From contig OX328112.1 of NCBI GenBank assembly GCA_946811185.2, positions 18,953,215 through 19,017,214 of the forward strand: a stretch of 64,000 nt of DNA, given 5' to 3'. This document shows positions 11,826 through 26,800 of this stretch, piece by piece (position 1 is the first letter of the stretch; every line of letters starts with the position of its first letter). The notes beneath the pieces were generated by a model. That model worked only from the letters and a program-made list of their open reading frames with translations. It had not been told where the DNA came from and ran no database searches. Made by a program: the position numbers and the translations under genes. Source of the DNA: Hippopus hippopus (Eukaryota > Mollusca > Bivalvia > Cardiida > Cardiidae).

Positions 11826-14800
11826 CTGTAGATTAAAACAAGCAAAAACATACATAAACCTTTTACCAAACAACCCCATATTTTAACAACCCTGAAGAAA
11901 AAATATTTTGAAATCTTTGAGAGAAAAGCTGAAAATGCTGGTATTTTCTCCTTATCCCACATAATTTTCTAACCTTTGACTGACAAATCTTATAAATTAA
12001 CTCTTTCCTGCATGACAAAATTATGGATTTATCCAAAATTGAAAGCATTTGCAGACAGCAAATTCACTGTGACTAAAATGTTGACTTAGTCTTAGAAAAG
12101 TGGAAAACATTATGGGAAAAGGAGAAAATGCTGATAACCAGCATAGTCTCCTTTTCCCATCATGTTTTCAAAAGAGCTCAGCACCAGGGTTGTTAAAACT
12201 CGGGATTGTGCTGTATAGGGTTAAGCAAAATTTAGTTTTTTCATATGCAAAATGCTTTCAGAATGGGCAAGTCTAAAACTTTGTTGTCTTGAGTTAAAAT
12301 CTTTTTAAAAAAGCATTATTTTCTGTGGTGGGTGATTTTTTTTCATCATAAGATGGTAACTTTTGTTAACATTGTAGGAAATATAAACAAAGATCTTCAT
12401 GATCAGAATGTCCTTTTGCCTCAATGATTTACATGTATACAAGTACTGAACCTAATTTTAGTTAATTATCTGCATTTTGCTAAGATGTTTCAAAATTTGT
12501 TACATGTTAGTTTCAAGAGCAACAGATATCGGGGGAGATTTTCTACCCTTTTACAAACAAATCCCATTAAGTCAGCCATATTTGTCTACTGCAAATGCTT
12601 TCAATACGGGTCGGTCAATTTATTTACGTCTGCTAAAGAGTTAACCCTGTACCACACAGTGGCGACCGAAAAGACTTTGAGAAAGACGTCTTTTGAAAAC
12701 ATTTCAGGAAAACAAGAAAATGCTGGTAACCAGTATTTACTCCTTTTCCCACAATATTTTTGAACACTACCAAAGACAACTTCCACTAATTTAGCCACAC
12801 TTAATTTAGCATCTGCATATGCTTAGGGTTTGGACTGATCTAAAATTCTGTTGTGTAGTTAAGGCTTATGATATAGTTACACAGCAATACCTGGTCTCCT
12901 GTACAAGGCCACTGGAAAAGAGGGCTCTGATGTTGTACCACTAATGTTGACCCTAATTCTGAACTCATATTCTGATTTTGGTCGGAGACCTCGCACCCTG
13001 TAGCTGGTCTCTGTGACGTCAGAAGCAATGGTGTGCCAATGCATGTCTGGTATCTCCCGTTGTTCAATCACATATCTGTACAAAATAGTTGTTGTATGTA
13101 AGTTTACGGTCAGCAATAGCAAGTCAGAATAGAGACCAAATGAGACAAGCTGGACAAATATGGCTACAGCACTTAGCTGGAGCACCATGTGCAAACATTT
13201 CAATTCAAAGAATTCAACCTCAGCTGATATACCTATGCAAACACCTTGCCTAGCCTATCTTATTTGCATTCATTAAAGGGAGGTAATTATACTTCTAATT
13301 ACAGTAAAATAAAAATATTTGACAAGGTGTAATACTTCTAGTAAGAAATACCAAATCAATACAAGACATACATTAAAATCTTGCTCTGTCAAATGTATTT
13401 GATAGCAATATAAAAGCACATTAAACTCTTCACCAAATGACAAAATTTGAGGCTTTTCCAACCTGACAGTATTTGTGGACAACATATAAATGTGGCTCAG
13501 ATGATAAGAATGATCTTTGAAAAGATAAAAAGCTAAAAGAAGATGCTGGTTTCCAGCATTTTCTTCATTTCCTACAATGTTTCCCAAAAATCGTCTTCCT
13601 CTGAGTAGTTAAAACCCTGGTTTGTTTTATAAAGGGTTAAAGAAAGATTAACACTGTAGGAGAGATAGAGAGAGAGAGATGGGTGGAGAGAGACAAAGAA
13701 GAGAGTGAGAGAGAAAGAGTCTATCACCTTATAGATCTTCTAGGTACACCTTCTGGTAAGACTGCTGGTTGCCATGACAACCTGACAGAATCATTGTCAA
13801 ATTCAAACAGCTGTGGTCTGTAAACTGGTCTTCTTGGGTAGTCTGCAAGGGAAACAAAAGCAAGTTTTTAGTCGTTATCTGATTTTGTTTGTCTGTTTGT
13901 CTCTCTGTATGTTGTGTAATACTGTTTTCAACATTATTCACTTATTTTGCAGCTGCTAAATATTTCTTTTTTACACCATCATTTTTTTTGTCCATTAATT
14001 GATACCAATTGACATCAATTAGCTGACAAAAAAATTGATCATGTAATGGGACCTTATGCCTCAGATGATTGATTGATTGAATGGGGTTTAACCTTGCTTT
14101 CAACATTGTTTGAGTCATATCACTGCAAAAGCTTGCTTTTTCATGCATTTCCTGGGTTTCAACAGTACTGGGCTAGGGTTCTGAAGTGTTTTGCCCAAGG
14201 GTACTCCCATGAAAAACCTAATGCTGCCAGAGTAGTTTGAACCAAGAGCCTCCAAGTTATGAGTCCTTCACTTTTCCACTGAGCTAGGCAGGACCCCTCA
14301 GTCTCAGATATGTTCAGATTTAATTCATTTATTCTTTTGAAACAACTGTGGTGAAGGGAGAAATTCCCCATGTACAGGTAGATTTTGAAACAAAATATTT
14401 TGGAACTGAAGCAAAAAAGCATCAAATGTAAATGGAAGCAGACAGGACTTATCTCCTGTCTGTATCAACTCATTAAAAGTAAAAATATACATACTGTAAT
14501 GTTTGCTCACAGACACAGGGAGGGATGGTTCACTCAGTTCTGCCTGCTCTGTCTCCATTCTCACTCGGAACAAATGATCTGGAAGTTTTGGTAGATCACG
14601 CAACTGATACGAGGTATCTTGGATCCCTCTCGCAACTGGTTTCCATACCCTCTTCACTGGTTCCCAGGTCTCGATTTGGTATTTATGAGGGCTCTTGTCG
14701 AAAAGAGGACTGGCACTCGGCTTCCATCTTAGTTTTACGAAGGTCAAGTCCTCGTCGAAATCAGAGACCTCTGGCATCGAAATAGGCTTCCTTATATCTG

Positions 14801-17800
14801 AAATGGGATGGATATAAAACCACATTCTATACTGTTACCATCTTTATCGGTTTAATGTAAAACACAATAGGTGTTCTCATAGTATATATTCTTCAGAGGT
14901 AATTGGTATTTTTCTATCAAAACAGCTAAGTTGCTTTGGGAGATGGTGCTGATTAAGTGCAGTCTGATCTTAGATCCACACTGTCCACTACTTGTTTACA
15001 TATTCTGGTCAGTAACCTAAATTAGTAGTCATTTGGCTGTTTTTCCTAATTAATATAGTCAATTACATTAATTCAGCCATCTAAGAATAAGACCTACAAA
15101 AAAGTATTACAAATACACAAAGGCCATACAATCAAATGAAAGTAAATAACCTTCTCAACCAAACTGAAAAAAGGCACATTTACTTGTTACAGGAAGCAAT
15201 CAGATTTCTTACGATGTTAATTTGAGATGAATAAAAAGTTCTATTTGTACCAAAATGAATAAAGCCTAAATATGAAATAATCTACTATAGAAAACAGAGT
15301 GAACTAGAAATACGTGTGTCAGAGACACGGATGCCCCTGCTAAATGGTATTGGTCACAGATATGTCATATGAGAGAATCAGTAGGTATTACAGAAAATTG
15401 TTGTTTTGGATAACAGCTTAGACAGGGTTAAGAAGGTTTGTTATATATATAGCCAAGCAGATAAAAGATTATTTATACCTGATAACAAAACTGAGGACTG
15501 GTCCAAGTTGAAAGCAACATGCAGACAATAAATTATATGGTTTGTATTGCATATGGTAGAAAACTTTGTGAGAAAAAGAAGAAAATGCTGGTTTTGAGCA
15601 ATAACTTCTTTTTATTCAGCGTTTTCCTTAATCTTTCAACTGAAGGTTACTTATACTCAGGATTATGAAGATCTTAACTTGAGGAATGAGAGTGAGAAAT
15701 ATAGCAATAATAATTACTTTGTTGGACTTCCTCTATGAGACAGGAACAAATTGGGTCAAATATTATCACACTGGACTATAGTTGAAGGGTAGGTTGCAGC
15801 CTCAATATTCTCTGGCATAGTTCTTTGGATGAGTTTTTTTAATAACCAAAACTGTATCTTCATATCACAATTCTGCTGAGCAGGATGTAAAACTGGGTTG
15901 AATAGTCAATTTAAACATTTGACCTTCAACTGTGACCTTGACCTTGGGTGTATCGAAACAAACTTTTCGCATGACACTAGTACTTGTTAAGAAGAACAAG
16001 TGTGCAAAGTTTTTTTGAAATCCATTGATAAATGTAGAAGTTATGCTCCGGACAAGGTCAATTTAAACATTTGACCTTCAACTGTGACCTTGACCTTGGG
16101 CGTATCGAAACAAACTTTTCGCATGACACTAGTACTTGTTTAGGAGAACAAGTGTGCGAAGTTTTTTTGAAATCCATTGATAAATGTAGAAGTTATGCTC
16201 CGGACAAGGTCAATTTAAACATTTGACCTTCAACTGTGACCTTGACCTTGGGTGTATCGAAACAAACTTTTCGCATGACACTAGTACTTGTTAAGGAGAA
16301 CAAGTGTGCAAAGTTTTTTTGAAATCCATTAATAAATGTAGAAGTTATGCTCCGGACAAGGTCAATTTAAACATTTGACCTTCAACTGTGACCTTGACCT
16401 TGGGCGTATCGAAACAAACTTTTCGCATGACACTAGTACTTGTTAAGGAGAACAAGTGTGCAAAATTATTTTGAAATCCATTGATAAATGTAGAAGTTAT
16501 GCTCCTGGGACACACACACTAACGCACACACGCACTAACACACTAACACACACACACACAGACGGACACAGGTAACTCTATATGCCCTTCCGCCATTTCA
16601 TGGCGGGGGCATAAAAACATTGATAAGATATAACTTTCAACTTGAATATTTCCAACCAAAAATGTGGCATAAATTGCTGGGTTTCTTACCTGTATATTTA
16701 GGCAGATAGACAGCTTGCGTGGGTCTACTCTGCCCATGTTCATTTTCAGCTTGAATACGGAAATAGTATTCCTTATCCGGCTGAAGTCCGCTTATATAGT
16801 ATGATGTGTGCGGAATTTTCTTCACCAATGGCCTCCATGTTTTGAAAGGAAGTTCTTGGACGAAGATCGTGTATGTAATTGGTGAAGTTGACTTTACGTG
16901 GGACGGGAGTGATGCGGGACGCCAGGTGAGGCGCACAGAACCTTGTCCGACATCAAACATAATCGGCTCATCATGCGGAAGTACAGGTGCAACTGGAAAA
17001 CATTTACACCGGTTTAATAATGAATAGTATTGAATCAAGCCATAGTCAGTTGTTTAAGTCTTTACCAAACAATGTGCCTTAACTACCCTGAGAAAGAAGA
17101 CTTTTCAAAGAATTGTGGGAAAAAGAGAAAAAATGTTGGTTACCAGCATTTTCTCCTTCACCCAAAATGTTCTCTACTCTTTCAAAGACAAATCCTACAA
17201 ATTGAGCCACATTTAATTTGTTGTCAGAAATTGCTTTCAATTTGAAAAAGATAGCAAACTAAAGGACAAACTATCCCCAACTGCCATTTAAAAAACAAGC
17301 AATTTCGTTGAAATAATATCCCCAGACCTTTTCAAAAACTTACGCCATCGCGTAACTCAAAATTGCTCCCAGTCAGCCATTTTGTATCAAGTCAAAAAAA
17401 AGAAAAAAAGTATATCAGCGGAATAGGTTATTTTACATAATTATTTATGTATACATAATTATTTATGTATAGAGTTTCACGAAATTCCATCCAATGGTAT
17501 TGGAGATATTGTCCCGGACGGACAGATGGAGGGACGGAAGGACGGACGGACAACGCTAAAACTATATCCCTCAGTCTTTGGCAGAGGATAAAAAAACAGG
17601 AGTGAAAGTTTGACCAATAAAAATCTTTGAAAGGGCTCAGGAAACATGAAACCACAAGAATGTTTTGGACAGATAGACAGATAGATGGAGACAGACATAG
17701 GCAATACCAGTAATTCGACTTTGGTTAAAGGATAATTATGGGCTCTGTACATCATTTTACAGAGCAAAATACTAAACCAAGTTTTTTTAAAAATCCTTAA

Positions 17801-20800
17801 TAGAGTTGAAGGAGGCATGGAGCAGACATGAAATTGAAGGCTAAAGAACTAGACCCTTAAGTAAGATCTTGACATTGACTATGGCTGAGCAATGCACTCT
17901 GCAATGAAGCTTTGACCCCTGCAGTGACCTTGACCTATGACACTGGCAAGTAAAGCCCAAGTCTACATGTTGTCTCATCACTATGTACATGTTTGAAACA
18001 TTTTCAAAGACCAAGGCTTGAGCAGAATCAATTTCACAGCATATGCTCTTTAACGTCTCTGGTACGAAACCTCGGCTTTGCACATTCAAAGTAAACACAA
18101 AGGGTGCCCCCAGTGTTAAAAATATATTTAAGAAACCCAATTCATGAGAAGATCTATGTGACATTTGGCCTATGCTTTGACCTTTACCATTAAGCCTGGC
18201 ATACTAAACCTTGGTACTGCATATTGTCTCATCAAGGTGCACATGAGAAATATTTCAAAAAGGAAGCCAGGGTTTCAAGAGAAATGGAGCAGAAACAATT
18301 CCCAAAAATGTGGCTTTTGACCTCCAGCTTAACAACATACCTGCTCGTTTCTGCACAGCTACTGGTCTTGTTGGGTCACTGACGCCGTAGTCATTCTCTG
18401 CTCTCACTCTAAATGAGTAGTCTCTCAGTGGGTTCAAACCTGTCACCTTAAAGTCAGTGTGTGGGATACCACGGGCAACCGTGATCCATTCACCATTGGG
18501 CATTTCCTGGGCTTCAAGACGATAGGTTATTGGAGAATAGTCCAATATGTGTGTTGGAAGATCAGCTGAGCGCCATTGTAGTTTGACAGAATCTGGATTG
18601 ATGTCTACACAATATGGCTCCTCTTGAGGCATCCTAGGTGGGACTGTTTTGGAAATACAAACAATTTCAGTTTTTTTTTGGTGTCTTATGACTTTTCAGT
18701 CACCCCTTTACCAAACAATCCAGAGTTTTAAAGACTCTGAAAAAGAAAGCTTTTGAAACCATTGTTGGAAAAGTAGAAAATGCAGGTTACCAGCATTTTT
18801 CCACAATATTTTCTAACCTATTAGAAATCATTATTTGAGCCCCATTTAATTAGATGTCTGCAAATGCTTTCAATTCCACCATTTCCAATTTTTTTGGTTG
18901 GTATGGAGTTACAAAGGGGCCACAATTTGCACCCATCCATACTATCCTGGAACTCATTTTAACAATACTTTGAACACTGTTTTTTTTTTTTAAAGCCATT
19001 GGCTGCTTTCCAATATCGGCATTTGGCACAAATAGCAATGTAATATGGAGAGTTTTGAAATAAGTGGGCTTTGAAAATATTGCGGGAAATGGAGAAAATA
19101 CTGGTAGCCAGCACTTTCTCCTTTTTCCCCCATTTTCTAGCCTTTCAAATATGGTAAATCTGTCATTTGTGTTACATTTAATTTTGTCTGGTAGTGCTTT
19201 CAATACGGTTAAGTGTAAATTGTTGTCTTGTACAGACTTAAACAGAACCAGAGTTTTGAAAAATTGGTCTCTGTGTTGAACAACCACTTGCATTCAGAGG
19301 CCAACAGTGTTTGGTTCATTTGCCAGCTGCTTCAAACAAGTTATAAAAATTTTGGCAATTACATTGCTGGGGAGAACTTTACTGTTTCAAGGGACAAAGT
19401 AGATCAAGATCAGACTGCTCAGAATGTATAACATGATCTTTGATCTAAGGACACACATGCAATATCTGGATTTAATCCCTGACTGCGGAAGTCCATTTCA
19501 TGATTTGTCATCCTTTTGCCAAACTGAAACACGAGTTCTCTTTACTGCAATACAAACAGTAGGTTTATCTATGAAAGTTTACAGATGCTTTAAATAGCAA
19601 GGTGGTCTTTCATCCTCTACAAAATTCCATGTTTAAGATACCTTGAAGAAGTCTTATGAAAACATCTTGGAAGAAGGAGAAAAAATGTTCACCAGCCTTT
19701 TACAACCAATTTCTATAATTTGAGTCATATCCAATTCGTCTCTCAATTCAATTTCAATTCTACAGTTTTGTTGTTTCATAAAGATTTAACTCTTTACCAA
19801 ACAGCCAGAATTTGGACTGGAGTAAATTGAAAGCATTTGCAGAAGACAAATTAAATGTTGCTCAAATGATGTAATTTGTCCTAAAGAGGGCAGAAAACGT
19901 CTTGGGAAAAGGAGAAAATACTGGTCACCAGTATTTTCTCCTTTTCCCAAAATGTTTTCAAAAGCCTTAATTCTAACTCAGGGTTGTTAAAACTCGGGTA
20001 AAGCCTTAAAGTGAGGTTGCCATAATGGTGGTGACTTCACTTACCAGCTCTCCTTGGTATATAAACTGGCATGGTTGGCTCGGACACAAAGTCTTTACCA
20101 ACAGCTCTCACTCTCACCAAGTAATCCAGATCAGGTCTTAAATCTGCAAGCCTAACACTGGGCGTGGGATGGTTGGCATAAAGTGTGTTCCATGTAGAAA
20201 TACCAGGTGGTGATTGGATCTCCACACGATATGTGATGTCATCAAAACCTGTTGGCAGCATGGCGGGTTGCCATGACAACTGGACAATGTTTGGAGAGAT
20301 GTCCTTGATGGTTGGCTCTTTTCTTGGGAACTTTGGAACTAGAACAGACATGAATGTATATAAAATTTTCAAAAACAAGGAACAAACCTAAGTAACTTTT
20401 CCAATTCATTCCCTTCTGAAAACAAAAATTGTGGAAGACTGCTTTCAAACCATTTTTGCTCAAATATAGGTCATCAAGTGCATTCAAGCTTTTCAAATAA
20501 ACTTATCACATGCCAGTAACCAGCATTCTCACCTTTTGCCACATAAGTAGTCAAAAACTGTTGTGATTTATCTCCAGCTGAACTTAGAGTAAACAGTAAC
20601 TTTCTAATTACAATGTTTTACCAAATAGCCTATGTACAAGGGCTGTTCGATAAATTTGTGGAATTTTGGTGTTAAACTCATATTTCTGGATGTTTCATGC
20701 TAAAAATTTGCCTAAAATAGCATGAACATATCATAAAGTCCATACTGAAATTTTGCAGTTTTAAACATTTTTAACGCAAAATATGTGTAACCATAGTTTC

Positions 20801-23800
20801 TCATGTAATGCGCACTGCTGAGCTCAAATTTTCTCCCCATTCGAAACATGTAAAATATACATTCAGAAATGTGTAAAAATGCCGCCAACTCTGCAAACTG
20901 TGAAATAGCATCATAAAGGCATTTCCGTAAAATTGGTCTCTTAGTTTTATTTTTACAACAAATTCCACAAATTTATCGATCACCCCTTGTACGAGGGCCA
21001 TTCAAAAAATATGTAGACACTGCTGATATTTACACTTAGGCTCGATGGAAATTTATAAAAATTGGTATAGATATGGTGCAACTTAACTCCAGTTCAGTTA
21101 TTAACATGGTTATGATATCCTTACATTTTACTCAAAACTATGGCTGTTATAGCAACGGAAGTCTAGATACATGGCGCAACCCACAGAATTTTGACATCTG
21201 AATTTTTAGATTGCATGACTGAGCTCATATCTACTAATATACAGTGGCAAAACATTGTAAAACTGCACATACATTTAGCATGATCTTACATCATTGTTTG
21301 TGTTGAATTTCAACGTCAAATTCACAAGGGTTGTTTTAAAACTATTTGTTAACCAAGGCAACCAGATTTGTTTCGGAGAAAAAAAAATGACGTCCAAAGC
21401 CATGGAGCAACGTCTGATGATAAAGTTCTGTGTTGTACTCCGAAAAACACCAACTGAGACAAGAAAGATGCTGGAAAAAGCAGAGCTTAAGCCAAAGGTG
21501 TGCAAAACCTTACTGTATGAGCGACATTGACATTTCAGAGGGAAGAAGATCTGTAGAGGATGATATAGGCCAGTAGAGAAAGCCAAAACTTGACAAGAAA
21601 CTTATCAGTAGCATCAGCAATGTTATGAATGCAACAGATGAAATGAAGTATGAAACCAGAATCATATTAGGTGGGAACGAAAAGAATTGGGAAAAAAAAA
21701 AAAAACTTTTCCAGGGATGGATCCACAGTTACAGACATAGTATAGAGTGCAAGGGTGAGAATTTGGAAAAGCTGTAGGGCGAGTCTTCCGAAATGATGTT
21801 GATAACGTCCGGCGACGTAAGTTATACTGCGCCGTGGTCACTATGGTAATGTAACATAACATGGTGTATCTAAACAACCAGGGAACCGATGTCTGAGATA
21901 TTTTAGACCTACGCTGTGAAAATGTTTGGCTACACTGTATTAGATAGTCATAAAAATATCACGTTAAACAGCTTGGTAATATGGATTGTCTACGTTATTT
22001 TTGAATTGCCCTCGTATCTGAGGGAAAATATCAAAAAGGCTCTGCATAGTGGGGCAATACATGCCAAAATGAAGCTATCAAGAGTATGTCACCTTTAACC
22101 CCCTGTTGTGACCTTGACCTTTGAGCCTACTATCAAAAACTTCTCTTCTGCAGGTCCACTTATAAAGGTGCACAAATATGTGAATAATTTTCAAAGTCAG
22201 ACACAGGATTCAAGAAATATAGAGCAGAAAACCAGACTGTTTACAGATGGACAAACAATCAGCAGCATAATCTTATATACCTCCCTTAAGGAGCACAATC
22301 TAGCTTAACCAGTTTTAACCCTTAGGCTGCTAAGCACAACTCACTGACCTTTTGCAGACAGTGTAGATTAAGATAAGACTGCACAGAACATGCAGTCTGA
22401 TTTTGGATCTACACTGTCCGATAAACAGATATTTTTCTCTAAAAAATAATTTTGAAAGAGCATTATTCTGTTTTTTTACTATTGGCTTGAAAGTTTCATT
22501 CAACTTATTTAGCAGGTTAACTCATTACCAAACGACAATATTTTAGGCTTGTCCAAATTGAAAGCATTTGCAGACGACAAAATAAAAGTGACTGAAAATT
22601 TGAAATTTGTTTTGTGAAGTGTAGAAAACATTGTGGGAAAAGGAGAAAATGCTGGTTACCAGCATTTTCTCCTTTTCCCACAATGTTTTCTAAAGGCTTC
22701 TTTCTCAGGGTCGTCAAAAGTAGGGATTGTGTGGTAATGGGTTAAGGGTTAATAAAAACTCTTGTGAAAACAACCAAAAACTCAGATTACCTGGCCTTCT
22801 ATGAAGTACAGCAGCCAGACTAGGTTCACTCAAAGACCCATTGATCTCTGCTTTCACTCTGAACTTATACTCCAGATTGGGACGCAGTCCAGTCACTGTG
22901 TATGAAGTGTCTGGAACCCTTCTAGCCACTGGCACCCAGGTACTGGATGGAAGCTCCTGCATCTCAATGGTGTAATTTAATGGTGCCCTGCTTCTCCGAT
23001 AGACTGGTATCTCTGCTGGTTTCCATGTCAGGGACACAGACTCAGCTGTGAGTTCTCTTAGCGTTGGCTCTGTGAGGGGAAGTCGTGGTCTGACTGTTGG
23101 AAAGAAATAAGCAGCCAAAAGCTGTTAACTTGGAATGTAAATATGGAACTGCATTACAATAAAAAAAATACTTTAAGATTATATCAATTTATACTTACTT
23201 TACACCATAAATCAAATTTTTGCATTTTAAATCTATACCATACGTCAACCCTTTATCAAATGATTCTGTGGTTTTTTATTACCATGAGGAAGAACTGTTT
23301 TGAAACCATTGTGAAAAAGGTTAAAATGCTAGTAACCAGCATTCTCTCTTTTTCCGTACAATGTTTTCTACCCTTTGAAGACAAATTCAAATATCAGAGC
23401 CATGTTTAATATCTTGTTTGCAAATACATTCAATATGTTGTTATCTGGTGAAGAGATAAAGACTGACGCTTTAAACAACAGTAAAAAGCATGTAATTACA
23501 TCTTGTAATGGTTGACATGAACACACATATATGACATAAAGCTTACGCTCATGGACTACATTGTACTGTCTCCTACAAAAGGTAAGACCACTGCAGTTTG
23601 GGGTTGACACATCAACCTACCCACATACTAGCACACACTCTTATCAGATTTCCATTTAGTAAGCGATGACAAATATTTTCTAGACTTCTTTCATAATTGG
23701 CATTATGTATCAGATGTAAGCCAACAAAAATATATGTAGATGGAAAAAAAACTTTAGATCAATTCCAGCACAGGCTGTGGAAAATCATATAAATGTCTTA

Positions 23801-26800
23801 AGGGCTTAAGATTATCTTGAGATTTCAATCTTGAGATTTCAAAATTTCGAAAAAACATTCATGTTTTTATAGTCCTTTAACCCTATACCACAGAATGCCG
23901 ACTTTTAACGACCCTGAGGAAGAAGCCTTTTGAAAACATCGTGGGAAAAGGAGAAAATGCTGGTAACCAGCAATTTCTGCTTTTCCCACAATGTTTTCTA
24001 CCGTACTTAGAACAAATTTCCATTTTTGAGTCACAATTATTTTGTCGTCTGCAAATGCTTTCAATTTGGTTAATTTTAAAATTTTGTCATCTGGTAAAGA
24101 GTTAATGATGGCTGATACATGGAATGAGCTTTCAAGTTATGAGTCATGCTCTGTGAAAAGGGGGTAAATGAATCTACAAAATCTATCAACCAAGGTCAGC
24201 CTACACAGTATAAGCAGGCTGATACGGGGCAATAATTTTTGCTATCAGTCCATTCGCTGCATGTCAAAGGATCAGTCTACCTCATGGTTCACTCGGTTGT
24301 CAGATAAAACGGATTTTATAGATACATAGTTATGTGATGACTTGCTTGGTACAATGCAACACAGAGATGCATTAAACCCCCTTTTGCCAGAGTGGTGCTC
24401 ATTTGTTTTTATTAAACACTAAAAAAGGTATTAGTTGTGAAAAGTTGGTAAAATTCTTGTTGTTAACTAACATAATATAGAATTCTTCAACCACACTTTA
24501 ACTGAAAGCAAAATACTGATCTGATTAAGTTTTAGTTCCTGTGTAAGTTTTTGAGACTATACTATAGACTTAAATATTAAAATGCTATGTTTTCTTCACA
24601 CAATTAGTTCCAAATGAAGTTGTTATAAATTAAATTTCTTCAATGGATATGCTATAAGCAGCTAAGCACTATCATTTTAAGTTAAGCCTTAAAAGTTAGG
24701 AAAATAGAAACATATCAGTTAGAAAGAAATAAAAAGAAGAAAGAAGAAATGTGTGAACTATTCTTTGTAGATGAAAAGCGTGTTCCTTTATTAATTAGGA
24801 AGAAAATAAACTAAGTGAAACCTGTCAGGTATTTGATTTCCCTTTGGAAAAAATGTAAACTATCCTGACTTTTCGTTCACTAACACATACCAGAATGCAG
24901 AAGTTTTAGTATAGAGCATATTTTGTGACAAGATATGATTATGATCAACTGTGATCATACACAATAACTGAAGATGTTTGCTCTGTTGTTCATGTGTAAG
25001 CTTGAAGTCAACTGTGAGTCAATGTTTTGAGTTATAACCTACGCCTGCCATGCTGAATTTCTCCAGCGTGACATATACTGTATACAAATGAATAATGATA
25101 ATTGCATAATAATGAAGCTTATATAAAATCACACATGATAAAATTAATATTAGATGAATAAAATACAACGAAAATTCACACACGTGAGAATTACTTCGGT
25201 ATTTCATGAAGTATGACACAGATTAATGAAATACATTGGCAGTGAAGTACTTTCAACACAAGTAAAATACTGATAAACTGAAAGTATAAAAAATAAAAGC
25301 ATATGAAAATATTGTAGCAAAAGGATTAATTGCTTATTACAAGAATTTCTCTTTTTACAACAATATTTTCAAAGCATTCAGTTGAAAGATGAAAAAGAGT
25401 TCTGCAGAAAGATGATGAGCTGAAAACACACATATGTACCAATACATGTATATGTAAGCCACTTACAATACAAACACTTCAATGATACATATACCACACA
25501 TATACATAATTATACATACAAAACGACACTCATATCAAACAGTGTTTCATGGTCAAAAACTGGCTCAGAGATTTCATAGGAAATGTTCATCATGAACAGT
25601 TATGTTAACCAATGACACAGGTAATAATTATTTTCTGTATGACAAAAAGTAAAGGGTTTTTTTTTTTCATGTACAACTAATAAAACATTTACTGAAAAGG
25701 ACATTTACTGAGAAACTGAATGATGTAGAGGTTACATCAAGTTAATACTTTAATTGATCTTAAATATGATTTTGACCACATTTCAGTTATAGATTGATAT
25801 CATTTCACCCACTGGTGAATCCCTGAAGTTTCTTAAGTTGAAAATTTGTAATTTTATGGACTCAAATTTTGTGGAGCACAGATTCAATTTCACAACCTGA
25901 GATTACTAGCATTCATTCTCTCTCAAAAAAAAAAAAAAAAAAATACGATAATGTGTAAACTGTTTTAAGGAATTATGTTTCAATGAATTTATTAATACTG
26001 TTAAAAAACAGTTAATACAATATGATATTCTAGCAATAATAACACAACCATTAGTCAATTAAAATCCTGACAGAACCAATTCAGTTGGCATTTTTCCTTA
26101 CATCTGTAAATATCAGTCACAGTAGTAAATTGAACAAACCTAAAAAATGGATGAAAAAATACTTTTCAAAAATGAATTACATTTTTGAATTTTTTTTTTA
26201 AAGAAAAATAAGAGGATACAAAATCTTGCTCAATCATTTTGCTTTTATCAGTTATTGATCTCACATCCTTGAGCAGATTCTACAGAAATTATTTCACAGT
26301 TCTTCATGATATTAAAACAGATTATATTTCCAATGTCATGCATTTTTAGCACATGTTTCTTTTCTTTCCTTCCACATATTTTACAAAACACTTGACAATT
26401 CAATCTCATACATGATGTAAGTGGAATATATGAACTATTAACCCTTCACAACATGACAAAAATAAAGATTTGTCCAAACTGAATGCATTTGCAGATGACA
26501 ATGTAAATGTGGCTAAAATGATGGAATTCGTCTTTGGGTAGAAAACATTTTGGGAAAAAGAGAAAATGCTGGTTACCAGCATTTTCTCCTTTTCCCATAA
26601 TGTTTTCAAAAGACTTTTTCCTGAGGGTTGTTAAAACTCGGGATTGTGTGGTAAAGGGCTGAATGTTTGCAAAACCAAGACTTCACATTCATTAGGTTTC
26701 CAAATGAATTGGTTCAAATCTAGTAATTAATTCTTGACTGAGCCTTCATGAATAAATAGTGTTTGTGAGACAATACTGATACCTCTCTCTTTTTGTAGCA

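Larger units (their letters stand above)
15315..16616. mobile_element. Large non-autonomous element carrying a 152-bp tandem array
   Basis: Left end GATGCCCCTGCTAAATGG and right end CGCCATTTCATGGCGGGGGCATA are imperfect inverted repeats. Inside are four 152-bp units and a CACACA/GACGGACA simple tract at 16507-16570. No transposase remnant is seen. Confidence 0.45.

Noticed and set aside
20990..22016. Active mariner transposon
   Set aside because: The transposase frame is broken by a stop and frameshift, and the element is shorter than intact mariners.
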